Origin: Valencia hispanica
Taxonomy: Eukaryota > Chordata > Actinopteri > Cyprinodontiformes > Valenciidae
DNA: 64,000 bases
NCBI GenBank assembly: GCA_963556495.2
Contig: OY747707.1
Span: 311,001 to 375,000 of the forward strand
Reading direction: 5' to 3'
Part shown: one piece after another, positions 1 through 10,918 of the stretch
Numbering within the stretch: position 1 is the stretch's first letter
Layout of the letters: each line of letters begins with the position of its first letter
Translations under genes and position numbers: made by a program
Notes under the pieces: generated by a model
What the model was told of the DNA's origin: nothing
What the model saw: the letters and a program-made list of their open reading frames with translations, nothing else
The model's database searches: none

Positions 1-299
1 AACATCGTGTGAACAACTGGCTACTCGGCAGGTATTAGAATATGTCTGAGTCTCTCCCACCCATTAACATCCAACAAAAGTAATATAGATAAATAAATAT
101 ACATGTAGATATATAAATTAGAAGGTCCACCAAACACTCACGAGTAAAACAAAGTAAAAATGACCGGAACAAAAATGCGCCAGTACAATTACAAGTACAC
201 ATTTCCCATCGCTTTACTGTTAGACTAGCCAAAATAATTATAGGAGCCTGCAAGTCAAAAAACTGGTAGATTGTTTTAATGTTCTTCATGTCTTCAATT
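1..299. other. No gene recognised
   Basis: AT-rich sequence with no recognisable coding frame, RNA gene or repeat. A short minus-strand frame is open here but has no familiar motif. Confidence 0.4.
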
Positions 300-422
300 A
301 GTTTTTCTGTTTTTATTGTTGTTTTATTGTTGCTTTTATTTTTGTTTCCAAAATCATGTAAAGCTTGAATTGCCTTGTTGCTGAAAGTGTGCTATACAAA
401 TTAATGTCCCTTGCCTTGCCTA
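300..422 (+). repeat. Family-B L2-like LINE, 3' tail only
   Basis: The end of this segment (catgtaaagc, then ttgaattgccttgttg, then gtgctatacaa, then ttgccttgcc) matches the 3' end of the family-B LINEs at 46.3 kb (reverse strand), 10.14 kb and 61.4 kb. It is a severely 5'-truncated insertion. The tail is a short run of the TTGCC-type pentamer that marks this family. The left edge is approximate. Confidence 0.65.
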
Positions 423-2212
423 GCGAGTACAAAGTTATTCATAGAATAAACTAAACAGTACAAATAATATTCCAGATAGATATTACACAAACAAATTCAT
501 GTGTCAAGTGCACAGGGGGCTTCTTACATAATTATACATGCAGTCCAGGACTGCTCACCAATAAATACATTTCGTTGGAGGTCCTATGAGAACGAAATGT
601 TATGCCTGCTTAGAGATATCTGTAGTATCAAGATAGGAAGGAGCAAATCTTACATCCTGGTTGGGTTTTGTGTGGTTTCAGGGTGTTTTGCATGTTTTGC
701 TTGTGGTGGCTAGTCCCGGTGGCTTCCTTGGATATGGTTGTTCTGTAGCACATGTTATGATGCTAAGCTGGACCGTACTGTAGCATTTGTGGTGACCTCT
801 TGGGATGGTTTGTCACATAGACTTCTTTTTGTTGGTGACTTTAAGTAGAACTGATCAGTCAGTAAAAACATTTGCAACTTGATTAGGTGTGTATTGTGTG
901 ATTATCTTCTGTTATATGCCCTAAAGTTAACTCACTAAGAAATAATACCAGATCATGTCTTTGGATTGTTGGCTTACACTGAGTCAGTCTGTGTCACAAA
1001 TGTGTTTTTCACAGGTGAAATGAAGCATGTGCAGTGATATACTTACTTATTTTATAAGGGATTTACCAAGTATACTTTCTTCTTTCAATATCACACTGCA
1101 TTCAGTCAGGTTAAAGAACTTCCATGTAACCACCTATTTGTAGACCTTTGAACCCTGACTTCAGCTTCTAAGCAGTGCTATGTGACAAATGATATGCTTT
1201 GTTCAAAGATGCAATGTGGGCTTGAATCTGGGAAACAGGAGAAATGATAAAAAGCTTGAATTCTGTAATCGATGAATGTGCAACAGAATGTGTTCCCTGT
1301 GTGTGAGGTGTTCTCAGCTTGTTCTCACTGCTCCTGTCACAGCCCTAAAGCTATGTAAACAGCAATTACTAAATTACACTCTCCAAGCCAAACACAGGGC
1401 CTGTAATTTAAACAGAAGAATCAGCTGGAACCAGCTAGAGCTAAACTCCTTTCTCTGGTGACAACGTGTGATGCCAAAGACTGGGAACTTTTTTCTTCCT
1501 TTGTACACTTTGTTTGTAAAAGACGAGGATGTTAACGGATGTTTTAACACAAAAACAACTTGTGTCACTGAAGGCTTCGAGCTTGGACAACTTTGTGCTT
1601 TAAATGGTCATGGGAGAAGGAAATCACCAGTTAATGCACCCATTGTCAAACGTGTCATTATCCAAAATGCAACTTGGATAAATCACATAAAAAACAAATA
1701 GAATTCCATTATCTCTGTGTTGTACTGTAACAAAAAATGTCATTCAGTATCTAAATATGACATAACTACAGTGAGAAGCTGAAGACGTAACACTCATTTA
1801 AGTTTGACGCATACCTAAATATAGTTAGGGCCAATGTGTAAATATATTAAAATATGTTTTTTGTTCTCTCATCCTCTTCTCTACGTAGTTGTTTTCGCTT
1901 TTGTGGAAGATCTTTACTTTGAATTCACATCAGAAGAAATGGAAGCAGCAGAACCATTTAGATTGAATAATAATGTTATCCTATTTTTATCACGTTAAAA
2001 ACTTATTCAGTGCTGACAAGGACTCTCCAAAATTTCTGAAAATGTCATATTTCTTATTAAATAAAGATGACTCCAAAATACAGGCTCCAGGAGTTGTGGA
2101 ACACAGATTTCATACTCTCATCTATAAGGACCAGTGTCGTGCAACTTTTAGTTGTTTCTCTGCTTCAGTACACCTGAATAAAATAATGACTCTGGAGATC
2201 TTGGCAGCATAC
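423..2212. other. No gene recognised (1.8 kb)
   Basis: I see no conserved protein motif, RNA gene or known repeat here. Several frames of 60-80 codons are open but show no domain and look like chance. Any host intergenic or intronic sequence in this part of the window is probably here. Confidence 0.4.
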
Positions 2213-5200
2213 TAAAATTATGGAAATCTCATAAAAATAAATACAACTTTGACTGAACAGAAAAATAAATCTATTAAATGTGGTTTATTAAACATAAGAT
2301 CTCTCTCCTCAAAGACTTTGTTAGTAAATGACTTGATTTGTGATAATCACATTGATTTCCTTTGTCTCACAGAAACCTGGTTGCAGCAGGAGGATTATGT
2401 CAGTATAAATGAGTCAACTCCTTCCAGTCATTTAAATTTTCACATTCCTAGAAATACTGGGCGAGGAGGAGGAGGAGTTGCAACCATTTATCGTTCTGAT
2501 TTACTAATTAGTCCCAGACCAATTGATAGCTACAGTTCTTTTAAACATCTAACCCTTAATTTTCCTCATCCAAGTTGCAAAACATTAAGACCATTTTTTT
2601 TTGTGGTTTTGTATCGTCCACCAGGCCCTTACTCTCAATTCTTGGATCAGATCTCACATTTTTTATCTGATTTAATATTAAATACTGATAGGGTTATTAT
2701 AGTGGGGGACTTTAATATTCATGTGGATACTGAAAGTGATAGCCTAAATGCAGCCTTTAGTGCTATTTTAGACTCAATTGGCATTACTCAAAAAGTACAG
2801 GGATCAACCCACTCGGGCAAACACACTTTGGACCTTGTACTGACATACGGTATTGAGTGTGAGGAAATAACAGTCCACCCACATAACCCGGTCCTGTCTG
2901 ACCACTTCTTAATAACTTTTGAATTTACTTTAACTGACCATTTTAAATCTGAAAGAAAATTTCATTATAGTAGAGTTTTATCAGACAATGCTGTAACAAT
3001 TTTTAAAGAATCTGTTCCATTCTTACTTTCCTTAGTGTCTCAGGGTAACACAGTGGATGGCAGCAATTCTATCTCTAACCCTTCAGAAATTGATGATCTG
3101 GTTCACAGCGTTACGTCCTCATTGCGTTTGGCATTAGATAGTGTAGCCCCCTTAAAAAAGAAAGTGGCTAGCCATAGGAGGCTGACTCCTTGGTTCAACG
3201 CAGAGTTGCGTACTTTAAAGCAGAATACTAGGAAGTTGGAGAGAAAATGGCGCTCTACACACCTAGAGGATTCCTATTTAACCTGGAATAACAGTCTATT
3301 GCTGTATAAAAAGACCCTTCGACAAGCTAGAACAGCATATTTTTCATCATTAATAGAGGCGAATAAAAACAATCCTAGGTTTCGTTTTAGTACAGTTGCC
3401 AAACTTACACAGAGTCATAGCTCTGTTGAGCCAACAATTCCCCCAGCTCTTAGCAGTGATGATTTTATGGGATTCTTCATAAATAAAATGAATTCTATTA
3501 AAAATAAAATCAATGGCCATCTTCCCAAACATGATTACTTCTTCCTCAGTAAATGAGGCAGTATCGGAAAGAACTGTAGATCCTCAGTTGTGCTTAGGCT
3601 GTTTTGATTCAGTCGAGCTTTCGGAATTATCAAAAATATTAGCCTCATCTAAACCTTCTACTTCTATGTTGGACCCAATTCCAACCAAATTATTTAAAGA
3701 AGTGTTCCATTTGGTTCCTGGCCCCATTTTGGATATGATGAATCTATCCTTAGTAAACGGATACGTACCACAGGAATTTAAAATAGCTGTAATTAAACCT
3801 TTACTCAAGAAACCTTCCCTTGATCAAGATGACTTAGTGAATTACAAACCTATATATAACCTTCCTTTCTTATCCAAAGTCCTTGAGAAAATTGTTGCTA
3901 ATCAAGTCTGTGAGCATTTAAACAATAACGAGCTGTTTAAAGAGTTTCAGTCAGGTTTTAGAGCTCATCATAGCACTGAAACCGCACTGGTGAAGGTTAC
4001 TAATGATATTCTCATGGCCTCAGATAATGGACTTGTCTGTTCTGGTTTTGTTAGATCTCAGTGCTGCTTTTGACACAGTCGATCATAATATTCTCTTAGA
4101 AAGGCTTGAACATGTTGCAGGGATCAAAGGAACAACACTAGGCTGGTTTAAATCATATTTGTCTGATAGATTCCAGTTTGTTCATCTAAATGATAAATCT
4201 TCTTCACTCTCAAGGGTTACTTGTGGAGTTCCACAGGGTTCTGTGCTTGGACCAATTCTGTTCACCATATATATGCTCCCAATTGGTAGAATCATTAGAC
4301 AGCATGGGATAAATTTCCACAGCTATGCCGATGATACACAACTATATTTATCCATAAATCCTGATGAACCCAGTCAGTTAGGTAGATTACAGGCATGTCT
4401 GGAAGACATAAAAACATGGATGACCCTAAACTTTTTGCTTTTAAATTCTGACAAGACAGAAGTTGCTGTCTTTGGACCAGAAGTTCTTAAACAGAAACTG
4501 ACTAGTCAATCACTTCATCTGGATGGCATTAAATTGGCCCCCAGTAATAACATAATGAACCTCGGCGTTTTTTTTGGCCAAGACTTGACATTTAAATCCC
4601 ATATTAAACAGGTTTCTAGGATTTCTTTCTTTCACCTCCGGAATATTGCTAAAATTAGAAACATCCTGTCCATGAGTGATGCTGAGAAACTAGTCCATGC
4701 ATTTGTTACCTCAAGGCTGGACTACTGTAATTCTTTACTATCAGGTCGTCCACAAAATGCCATTAAAAGCCTTCAGTTGATCCAAAATGCGGCAGCAAGA
4801 GTTCTGATGAATATTAAAAAGAGAGATCACATATCTCCTGTTTTAGCTTCCCTTCATTGGCTCCCTGTTAAATCCAGAATAGAATTTAAGATCCTTCTTC
4901 TTATATACAAAGCCCTTAATAATCAAGCTCCATCATACATCAGAGATCTAATTGTTCCTAACAGAGCCCTTCGCTCTCAGACTGCAGGTTTACTTGTAAT
5001 TCCTAGGACTTCTAAAAGTAGAATGGGAGGCAGATCTTTTAGTTATCAGGGTCCTCTCCTGTGGAACCAGCTCCCAGCTTTAGTCCGTGAGGCAGACACT
5101 CTGTTTACTTTTGAGGCCAGGCTTAAAACTTTCCTTTTTGATAAAGCTTATAGTTAGAGTGGCTTAGGTCATCCTGAGCTATCTCTGTAGTTATGCTGCT

Positions 5201-5275
5201 ATAGGCTTCGACTGCTGGAGGACAGACTTACCAATTTTTTTCCTTCTGCTACTTCCTTTTCTCCTACGACTCTAG
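2213..5275 (+). mobile_element. Family-A L2-like LINE, copy A1 (5'-truncated, nearly intact ORF2)
   Basis: A non-LTR retrotransposon of the L2/CR1 group. It carries an apurinic-type endonuclease followed by reverse transcriptase and a C-terminal region. Comparison with the antisense copy near 19.5-23.2 kb shows shared sequence beginning about 2213, so ORF1 is missing. The 3' UTR is also cut: copy A2 has about 720 bases after ORF2, while this copy keeps about 118 and then switches at about 5275 into an inverted ORF1 fragment. The tail repeat is absent. Confidence 0.85.
2249..5157 (+). pseudogene. LINE ORF2 (endonuclease + reverse transcriptase), two small frameshifts
   Basis: ORF2 of an L2-like LINE; the protein nicks target DNA and reverse-transcribes the element RNA. 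The endonuclease part (2249-3556) shows [22 protein letters not shown] and SDHFLI. The RT part shows [12 protein letters not shown], motif [22 protein letters not shown] and motif C YADDTQLY with both catalytic aspartates. The C-terminal region has SLHWLPV. It lies in three frames: 2249-3556, 3513-4073 and 4003-5157. Alignment with copy A2 indicates one extra base near 3516 and two missing bases near 4036. No other internal stop splits it, so inactivation is recent or limited. The true start may lie upstream, since the copy is 5'-truncated. Confidence 0.85.
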
Positions 5276-5530
5276 GGGGTTCTATCCTTGTTGGCTCCAC
5301 GCTGGCTAATGGGCTTCGGCTATCTGCTGGTTTTTCAACAGCGCGGAGCCGTGCTTCTAATTCTGATACCCTCGCCTCCAAAGCTACAAAAATATTACAT
5401 TTTTTACAGTTACCATTATCACTAAAGGAGGCAGGGAAGTAACTAAACATCTGACAGAGAGAGCAAGAGAGAAGAGAAGAGTTAGAGACAGGAGAGAGAA
5501 GAGTAGCCATAGCCGCAATGAAGCTAAGCT
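5276..5530 (-). pseudogene. LINE ORF1 N-terminal fragment (CxxC plus coiled coil), inverted
   Basis: A minus-strand frame beginning near 5510 reads through a cysteine pair (NCKKC) and a leucine/glutamate heptad stretch (ALEARVSELEARL). This resembles the N-terminus of ORF1 in L2-like fish LINEs, a nucleic-acid-binding accessory protein. The frame ends in sequence that is the reverse complement of the family-A 3' UTR, so the junction at about 5275 joins two family-A pieces in opposite orientation. The element's 5' UTR may continue to about 5740. Probably family A, because copy A2 carries the matching ORF1 C-terminus; that assignment is inference. Confidence 0.6.
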
Positions 5531-5730
5531 AACTGAGCTAGCGAGACCTTACCACCCCAAGAAAAGCTGTGTGAAACACAAGGAGTTCCCAAAACTTAAA
5601 GTATACCACCACAAAACGTGTGTTTTAGTGTGCTTGTGTGTTAAAATAACTTAGAAAGGCCTCAGCACAGAGCAAATAAGATCAATTCAAGAGAGTCTGA
5701 ACACCAAACAGTTTACAGGGAGCGCAACAG

Positions 5731-5965
5731 TGACAACAGGAAATGACGCAATACGGCTTACCCCCGTCGAATATTCCCAATATTTGAGGAATTGCCCCCT
5801 TCAGACAGGGGTCTTTCCTGCTGCCTTTAAAGGGGAGGTGGTGAGGCCCCTGTTGAAGAAGAGCAATTTAGATTTTAATGATTTTAACAATTGTAGACCG
5901 GTATCTAACTTACCATTTTCAGCAAAATTTTAGAAAAGCTTGTTTTAATTCAGCTTAATTATTTT
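5731..5965 (+). pseudogene. L2-like RT fragment
   Basis: The frame contains VVRPLLKKSNLD followed by CRPVSNLPF, the conserved start of the L2-group RT domain, where a loop before the fingers reads PLLKK..L and [10 protein letters not shown]. Only about 70 residues remain before a stop at about 5931. Family is not determined; it differs from A and B. Confidence 0.6.
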
Positions 5966-6390
5966 ATTACGACTCTGCTGCTGGCTGCTGAAGGAGGAAA
6001 ACCCTCTCCTAATCTCTGGCCTTATTCTCTTTTCTTATTTTCTTTTCTTAACAAACATTTCCAGCAGCAAGTAAAGATCTACATTGCTCTGCAAAGTGTT
6101 CTTCAAGTATTCCAATGTCATCAAACTCATCGACACCTAAGGATTCTCTGTTTAAATATTTCTCAGATAGACTGAAAGCACAAATTAGAATTACTGACTA
6201 GAATCACAACTAACACAGACACTTGGACTACATCAGAGCTCTGTCACTAACACTGGATGTATTCTGCACATGCCCCAACTGGTAATAACGGACATATGAT
6301 ATAAAAGGGAACCGGACAGTAATCCTACTCCCACCATCTTCCAGAAGTCATCTGGCCACCCAGAAAAAAATCGTTCAAGTCATTACAAAC
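5966..6390. other. No gene recognised; possibly family-B 5' sequence
   Basis: No open frame with a motif. Its position just upstream of family-B EN sequence suggests a decayed ORF1 or 5' UTR, but I cannot align it to copy B2 with confidence. Confidence 0.3.
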
Positions 6391-7694
6391 AAGTGAAAAC
6401 AAAAACTAAACCCAAATGTTCTCATAATAAAACAAATCTCAAATTGATCACCTGTCAGAAGATTCAGCTACCGATTATTAAACCACTTAAGTTAGCTCTA
6501 TCTCTTTCTTTATCAGGAAAGTCACTTGTAATCAATGAATTCATTACTGAACTTAAAATACATGACCTTCTTAATCAGAAACCTGGCTAGACGTAAATAG
6601 TGAGTATAATAATGAGTAATAATGAGACATCTGTATTGATAGAATCTACTCCTCCAAACTACAATTTCTTATGCGAGAGCAGGAAACACAGACGAGGTGG
6701 AGGCGTAGCCACAATTTTTCAGAAGTCAATGAACTTTTAAAAAGGTATCCCTGGGCATATTTGACTCTTTTGAATACCTGGCTACCCAGATAAATGAGCC
6801 TAAAAAAGCTCTATTTCTAAGTTTATATAAACCCCCAAAACTTAAATTTCACTTCTTTAATGACTCCAGCTACCTTCTTTCTGTAATATGTATCGATTAT
6901 GACCAATTAATAATTGTGGGGGACTTCAACATCCATACTGACAACCCCCAGGATAGACTAGCAACTGTTATTGACATCATTGGGTCTGATCTGATTAAAA
7001 TAGTTAACTCATCCCTTTAGGTCTCTTCCTCCAGGCTTTAAAAACAGCAGTTATTAAACCACTGCTAAAAAATAATAATCTGTACAACATGGTAATGCAG
7101 GACTACAGGCCAGTTTCTAATCTTCCATTCATCAGTAAAATTATTGAAAAGCTGTGTTTCAGCAGTTAAATAGCTTCATAACAATGTCCAACTACTTTGA
7201 TGTTTTTCAGTCTGGTTTCTGTGGTCACCACAGCACTGAGACTGCCCTCATTAAAGTTTTCAACGACATCCACAAAAATACAGACTGTGGTAGGACCACA
7301 GTGCTCGTTCTGTTGGAACTCAGTGCACCATTTGACACTGTTGATCATGATATACTATGGGAACGACTGGAGAGTTGGGTCAGACTCTCTGGTACAGTAC
7401 TTGACTGGTCCGAGTCTTACCTAAAAAACAGTGACTTCTTTGTTTCAATAGGAAACTTTTCATCACAAAGAACAGAAATCACATGTGGTGTAAAGTTCTA
7501 AAGTCCTTACACTGGCTCCCTGTAGCTCAGAGAATAGACTTCAAAATACTTTTAGTAGTTTATAAATCATTGAATGGCTTAGCACCACAGTATGTTGAAG
7601 ATCTACTGTTACTATACCAACCCACCAGTACTATCAGGTCCTCTAATTCCAGTCTACTCAACATCCCTAGAATTAGAACCAAACATTCAAATTT
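6391..7694 (+). mobile_element. Family-B L2-like LINE, copy B1 (two internal deletions, decayed)
   Basis: The segment matches copy B2 (46.3-50.3 kb, minus strand) in order: ORF1/EN border (LKLITCQKIQLPI), endonuclease (TPPNYNFL, SRKHRRGGGVA, then a GDFNIH-like site in a decayed frame), RT ([27 protein letters not shown], motif A region LELSAPFDTVDHD) and the C-terminal SLHWLPV region. Sequence between about 6966 and 6975 jumps from EN to the RT start. At about 7490 it jumps from the RT motif TCGV straight to the C-terminal domain, removing the YADD motif. Stops and frameshifts are frequent in EN. The 3' end is replaced by a SINE at 7695. Confidence 0.8.
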
Positions 7695-7696
7695 GG
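7154..7696 (+). pseudogene. Family-B RT remnant joined to C-terminal domain
   Basis: RT segment with [20 protein letters not shown] and FDTVDHD, then a deletion junction at about 7490 and the C-terminal SLHWLPVAQRIDFKIL region. Motif A keeps both aspartates of FDTVDHD. Motif C is deleted, so no polymerase activity is possible. The C-terminal frame is broken where the SINE begins at 7695. Confidence 0.75.
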
Positions 7697-8003
7697 GCTG
7701 CACAGTGGCGGAGTTGGTTTGTCCTGATATGGTCCTGGGGTCTTTCTGCATGGAGTTTGCATGTTCTCCCTGTGCATGTGTGGGTTCTCTCCGGGTACTC
7801 CGGCTTCCTCCCACAGTCCAAAAACATGACTGTTAGGTGAATTGGTCTCTCTAAATTGCCCTTAGGTATGAGTGTGTGCGTGGAAGGTTGTTTGTCCTGT
7901 ATGTCTCTGTGTAGCCCTGCGGTGGACTGGCGACCTGTCCAGGGTGTACCCCGCCTCTTGCCCCTTGACCACTGGAGATAGACACCTCATTGTCCATCTC
8001 TGA
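7695..8003 (+). mobile_element. tRNA-derived SINE, copy 1 (internal promoter decayed)
   Basis: Starts gggctgcacagtggcggagttgg and runs through the hallmark body tggagtttgcatgttctccc, gtgggttctctccgggtactc and ggcgacctgtccagggtgtac. This short interspersed element is very common in fish; full copies start with a tRNA-like promoter. Here the A-box region is altered and the B-box region (normally ggttcgaatcc) is missing. It follows family-B LINE sequence and abuts antisense LINE sequence at about 8003. Copy 2 lies at 11.3 kb. Confidence 0.7.
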
Positions 8004-8493
8004 TACTCCAGAGTCATCTGAGTCATTTGAGTATTTCTGCAGATGACAGGTCTCTGATTTGTACTGGAAGTCTGAGGTGTACAGAGTGAATGGTGAGAGT
8101 ACGGTCCCCTATGGTGCTCCTGTGCTGCTTACCACCTGGTTTGACACACAATTCTTCAGTTTCACAAACTGTGGTCTGTCAGGTAGTCACTGATCCAGGC
8201 GATTGTTGAGTGCTCCACCTGTATCTTCAGAAGTTTCCAGTTTGCGGTCGCAAAACAACCCTGCAGGGCTTCTTCAACTTCCTGTGACCGTTTTCTCACA
8301 GTTTTTTTTGTAACAGGTTGCCCCTGAACAAGTGGCTTATATTCTGTACAGAGAAAAACAAGATTGTGATCTGATTGTCCCAGAGAAGGTCTTGGTTTGG
8401 ACATGTATGCATCCTTTACATTTGCATAAAACAAATCCAAGATCCTGTTTTCTCTTGTAGAGCAGTTGACAAACTGTTGAAATGTTGGAAGTG
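8004..8493 (-). pseudogene. LINE EN-RT remnant, 3' half of a copy split by Tc1
   Basis: On the minus strand this reads endonuclease (DLFYANVKDAY, GQSDHNLVFL) and then jumps, after about residue ANWKLLK, to RT sequence (HSTIAWISDYLTD, then in another frame FVKLKNCVSNQ, STGAP, GTVLSPF, LYTSDFQYKSETCHLQKYS). An internal deletion therefore removes the EN-RT linker and RT fingers. A single-base loss near 8177 shifts the frame. It continues directly from the fragment at 9660-10140, interrupted by the Tc1 element. The clade is a CR1/Rex1-like group common in fish; exact clade not fixed. Confidence 0.75.
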
Positions 8494-8495
8494 TA

Positions 8496-9657
8496 CAGTC
8501 GTGGCCAAAAGATTTGAGAATTACATAAATATTGGAAATTGGAAAAGTTGCTGCTTAAGTTTTTATAAGCAATTTGCATATACTCCAGCATGTTATGAAC
8601 AGTGATCAGATGAATTGCATAGTCCTTCTTTGCCATGAAAATTCCACTGCATTTCATTGCTGTCATTAAAGGAAATGCTGAGATCATTTCAGTAATCGTC
8701 TTGTTAACTCAGGTGAGAATGTTGACGAGCACAAGGCCGGAGATCATTATGTCAAGCTTATTGGGTTAGAATGGCAGACTTGACATGTTAAAAGAAGGGT
8801 GATGCTTGAAATCATTGTTCTTCCATTGTTAACCATGGTGACCTGCAAAGAAATGCGTGCAGCCATCATTGCGTTGCATAAAAATGGCTTCACAGGCAAG
8901 GACATTGTGGCTACTAAAATTGTACCTAAATCAACAATTTATAGGATTATCAAGAACTTCAAGGAAAGAGGTTCAATTCTTGTTAAGAAGACTTTAGGGC
9001 GTCCAAGAAAACATCCTGTGACCATTCATGTGTGGGGTTGCTTCTCATCCAAGTGAGTGGGCTCACTTACAATTTTGCCCAAAAACACAGCCATGAATAA
9101 AGAATGATTCCAAAACACCCTTCAACAGCAACTTCTTCAGTTCTTCTTCAACAGTTTGGTGAAGAACAATGCATTTTCCAGCACGATGGAGCACCGTACC
9201 ATAAGGCAAAAGTGATAACTAAGTGGCTCGGGGACCAAAACGTTGAAATTTTGGGTCCATGGCCTGGAAACACCCCATATCTTAATCCCATTGAGAACTT
9301 GTGGTCAGTCCTCAAGAGGTGGGTGGACAAACAAAAACTCACTAATTCTAACAAACTCCAAGAAGTGATTATGAAAGAATGGGTTGCTATCAGTCAGGAT
9401 TTGGCCCAGAAGTTGATTGAGAGCATGCCCAGTCGAATTGCAGAGGTCCTGAAAAAGAAGGGCCAACACTGCAAATACTGACTCTTTGCATAAATGTCAT
9501 GTAATTGTCAATAAAAGCCTTTGAAACATATAAAGTGCTTGTAATTATATTTCAGTACATCACAGAAACAACTGAAACAAAGATCTAAAAGTAGTTTTGC
9601 AGCAAACTTTGTGAAAACTAATGTTTGTGTCATTCTAAAAACTTTTGGCAACAACTG
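8496..9657 (+). mobile_element. Tc1/mariner-type DNA transposon, internally deleted, with TA target duplication
   Basis: Terminal inverted repeats are visible: the left end cagtcgtggccaaaagattt and the right end, read on the minus strand, cagttgttgccaaaagtttt. Each is bordered by TA (8494-8495 and 9658-9659), the standard Tc1/mariner target duplication. At 1162 bases it is shorter than an autonomous element (usually about 1.3-1.6 kb). The missing part lies between the DNA-binding domain and the catalytic domain of transposase. It sits inside an antisense LINE endonuclease frame. Confidence 0.85.
8799..9481 (+). pseudogene. Tc1-type transposase, deleted and frameshifted
   Basis: Cut-and-paste transposase remnant. 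The N-terminal helix-turn-helix (MRAAIIALHKNGFTGKDI..) and the GRPRKHP AT-hook-like motif lie at 8838-9016. The next residues are IHVWGCFSS, so a stretch including the first catalytic aspartate is deleted near 9020. The C-terminal part (9104-9481) has FQHDGAPYHKAK with the second aspartate and NPIENLW with the glutamate. I count 35 residues between those two, one more than canonical Tc1 (34), which points to a DD35E-type group. A stop near 9053 and a frame change separate the halves. Not functional. Confidence 0.8.
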
Positions 9658-9659
9658 TA

Positions 9660-10140
9660 GAGGAGAGCGAGGCATGATTAAAATCACCAGATATAGCCAC
9701 AAATGCAATCCTGTGTCTGTACCTTAACAACAACAGAACTGATGACATCACATGCATCGTCTGTAACAGCTGAAGGTAGAATGTAAACAACTGCCAAATA
9801 ACACTGGTGAACTGTCTTGGTAAATAATATGGACGAAAACTTACTGCCAAGAGTTCGATATCTGGGCTGCAGAGACAACACTTCCCAGTAACATGTCCTG
9901 GATGACACCATCTGTTGTTGACAAGCACAGCTACTCCACCTCCTTTTATTTTCCTGCTCGTCTTCAGATCTCTGTCTGCTCGTACAGTCAGGAAGCCTGG
10001 CAGAGAGACGTTGAAGTCGGGGATATGATCCTGCAGCCACGTCTCAGTAAAACACATAACACTGCATTCCCAATACTCTGGCTGAGTCCTTGGTTTTGCG
10101 ATGTTAATCATCTGCTCCTGGCTGTAAAGCACATTGTTAA
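9660..10140 (-). pseudogene. LINE endonuclease fragment, 5' half of the copy split by Tc1
   Basis: Minus strand reads VMCFTETWLQD, LTVRADRDLKTS, KGGGVAVLVNNRWC, CSPDIELLAVSFRPYYLPR and GDFNHASL, the apurinic-type endonuclease of a non-LTR retrotransposon. Reading continues across the Tc1 insertion into LPTFQQFVNC and DLFYANVKDAY at 8493 and below, so both pieces are one ancestral copy. One or more frameshifts exist near 9760-9800. The 5' end is truncated, abutting a family-B tail at about 10140. Confidence 0.8.
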
Positions 10141-10206
10141 TCATGTAAAGCTCCTTGAATTACATTGTTGTTGAAAGTGTGCTATACAAATAAAATTGCC
10201 TTGCCT
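10139..10206 (+). repeat. Family-B LINE 3' tail
   Basis: About 68 bases (catgtaaagc..ccttg, ttgttgttgaaagtgtgc, tacaaataaaattgccttgcc) match the ends of other family-B copies. Severely 5'-truncated insertion ending in the TTGCC-type repeat. Confidence 0.65.
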
Positions 10207-10918
10207 ATTAATGAACACAATGTCCTGGAGAAATTTCAGTCTGGTTTTAGGGTGAACCACAGCACGGAGATTGTGCTTTTGAAGATTTTAAATGATTTTA
10301 CATTAAACTATGATGAACAGAGGGTGACAGTTTTGGTTCTACTGGATCTAAGTGCTGCCCTTGATACAGTGGGCCACACTATTCCTCTAACCCGTTCAAA
10401 ACAGATTGGCCTCTCTGGTGCTGTTCACAAATGGTTCACATCGTATCTCACAGACAGGACTTTTATGGTAAGTTTAGATACCTGCCCCTCTAAGGTCCAC
10501 AAGATTACATTTGGTGTGCTCCAGGGTTCAGTTTTAGGCCCAGTGCTTTTTAACCTACATATGCTCCCTCTTGGCAGTGTGATCAGAAGACATGGAGTTA
10601 ACTTCCAGTTATGCTGATGATATACAGTTGTACATCTCCGTGTCTCCCGATGACACACAGTCAATGGATGCACTTTTTACCTGCATTTTAGACATCAAAT
10701 CCTGGATGGCAGAAGAATTTCTCCAGCTCAATCAGAACAAAACTGAAGTTTTAGTCATCGTACCTGAGGCTCAGAAAGAGAAACTTTTACCAAAACTACA
10801 ATCACTGTCATTTAATCCTTCTTTACAAGTGAGGAACCTGGGCGTCATTTTCCTGGCACAGACCAGGAGGCGGGAGCACATTACATCGGCTGTGGCTGCC
10901 TGGGTTGTCTCCAGGTAG
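10207..10918 (+). pseudogene. Family-C reverse transcriptase fragment, frameshifted
   Basis: Reads FQSGFRVNHSTE, motif A DLSAALDTVGH (both aspartates kept; F and D changed to L and G nearby), GVLQGSVLGP, LPLGSVIRRHG, then in a second frame from about 10592 SYADDIQLYIS (motif C intact), LNQNKTEVLV and VRNLGVI. A small indel near 10605-10615 causes the frame change. The C-terminal region after about 10880 is lost. Not functional. Confidence 0.75.
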
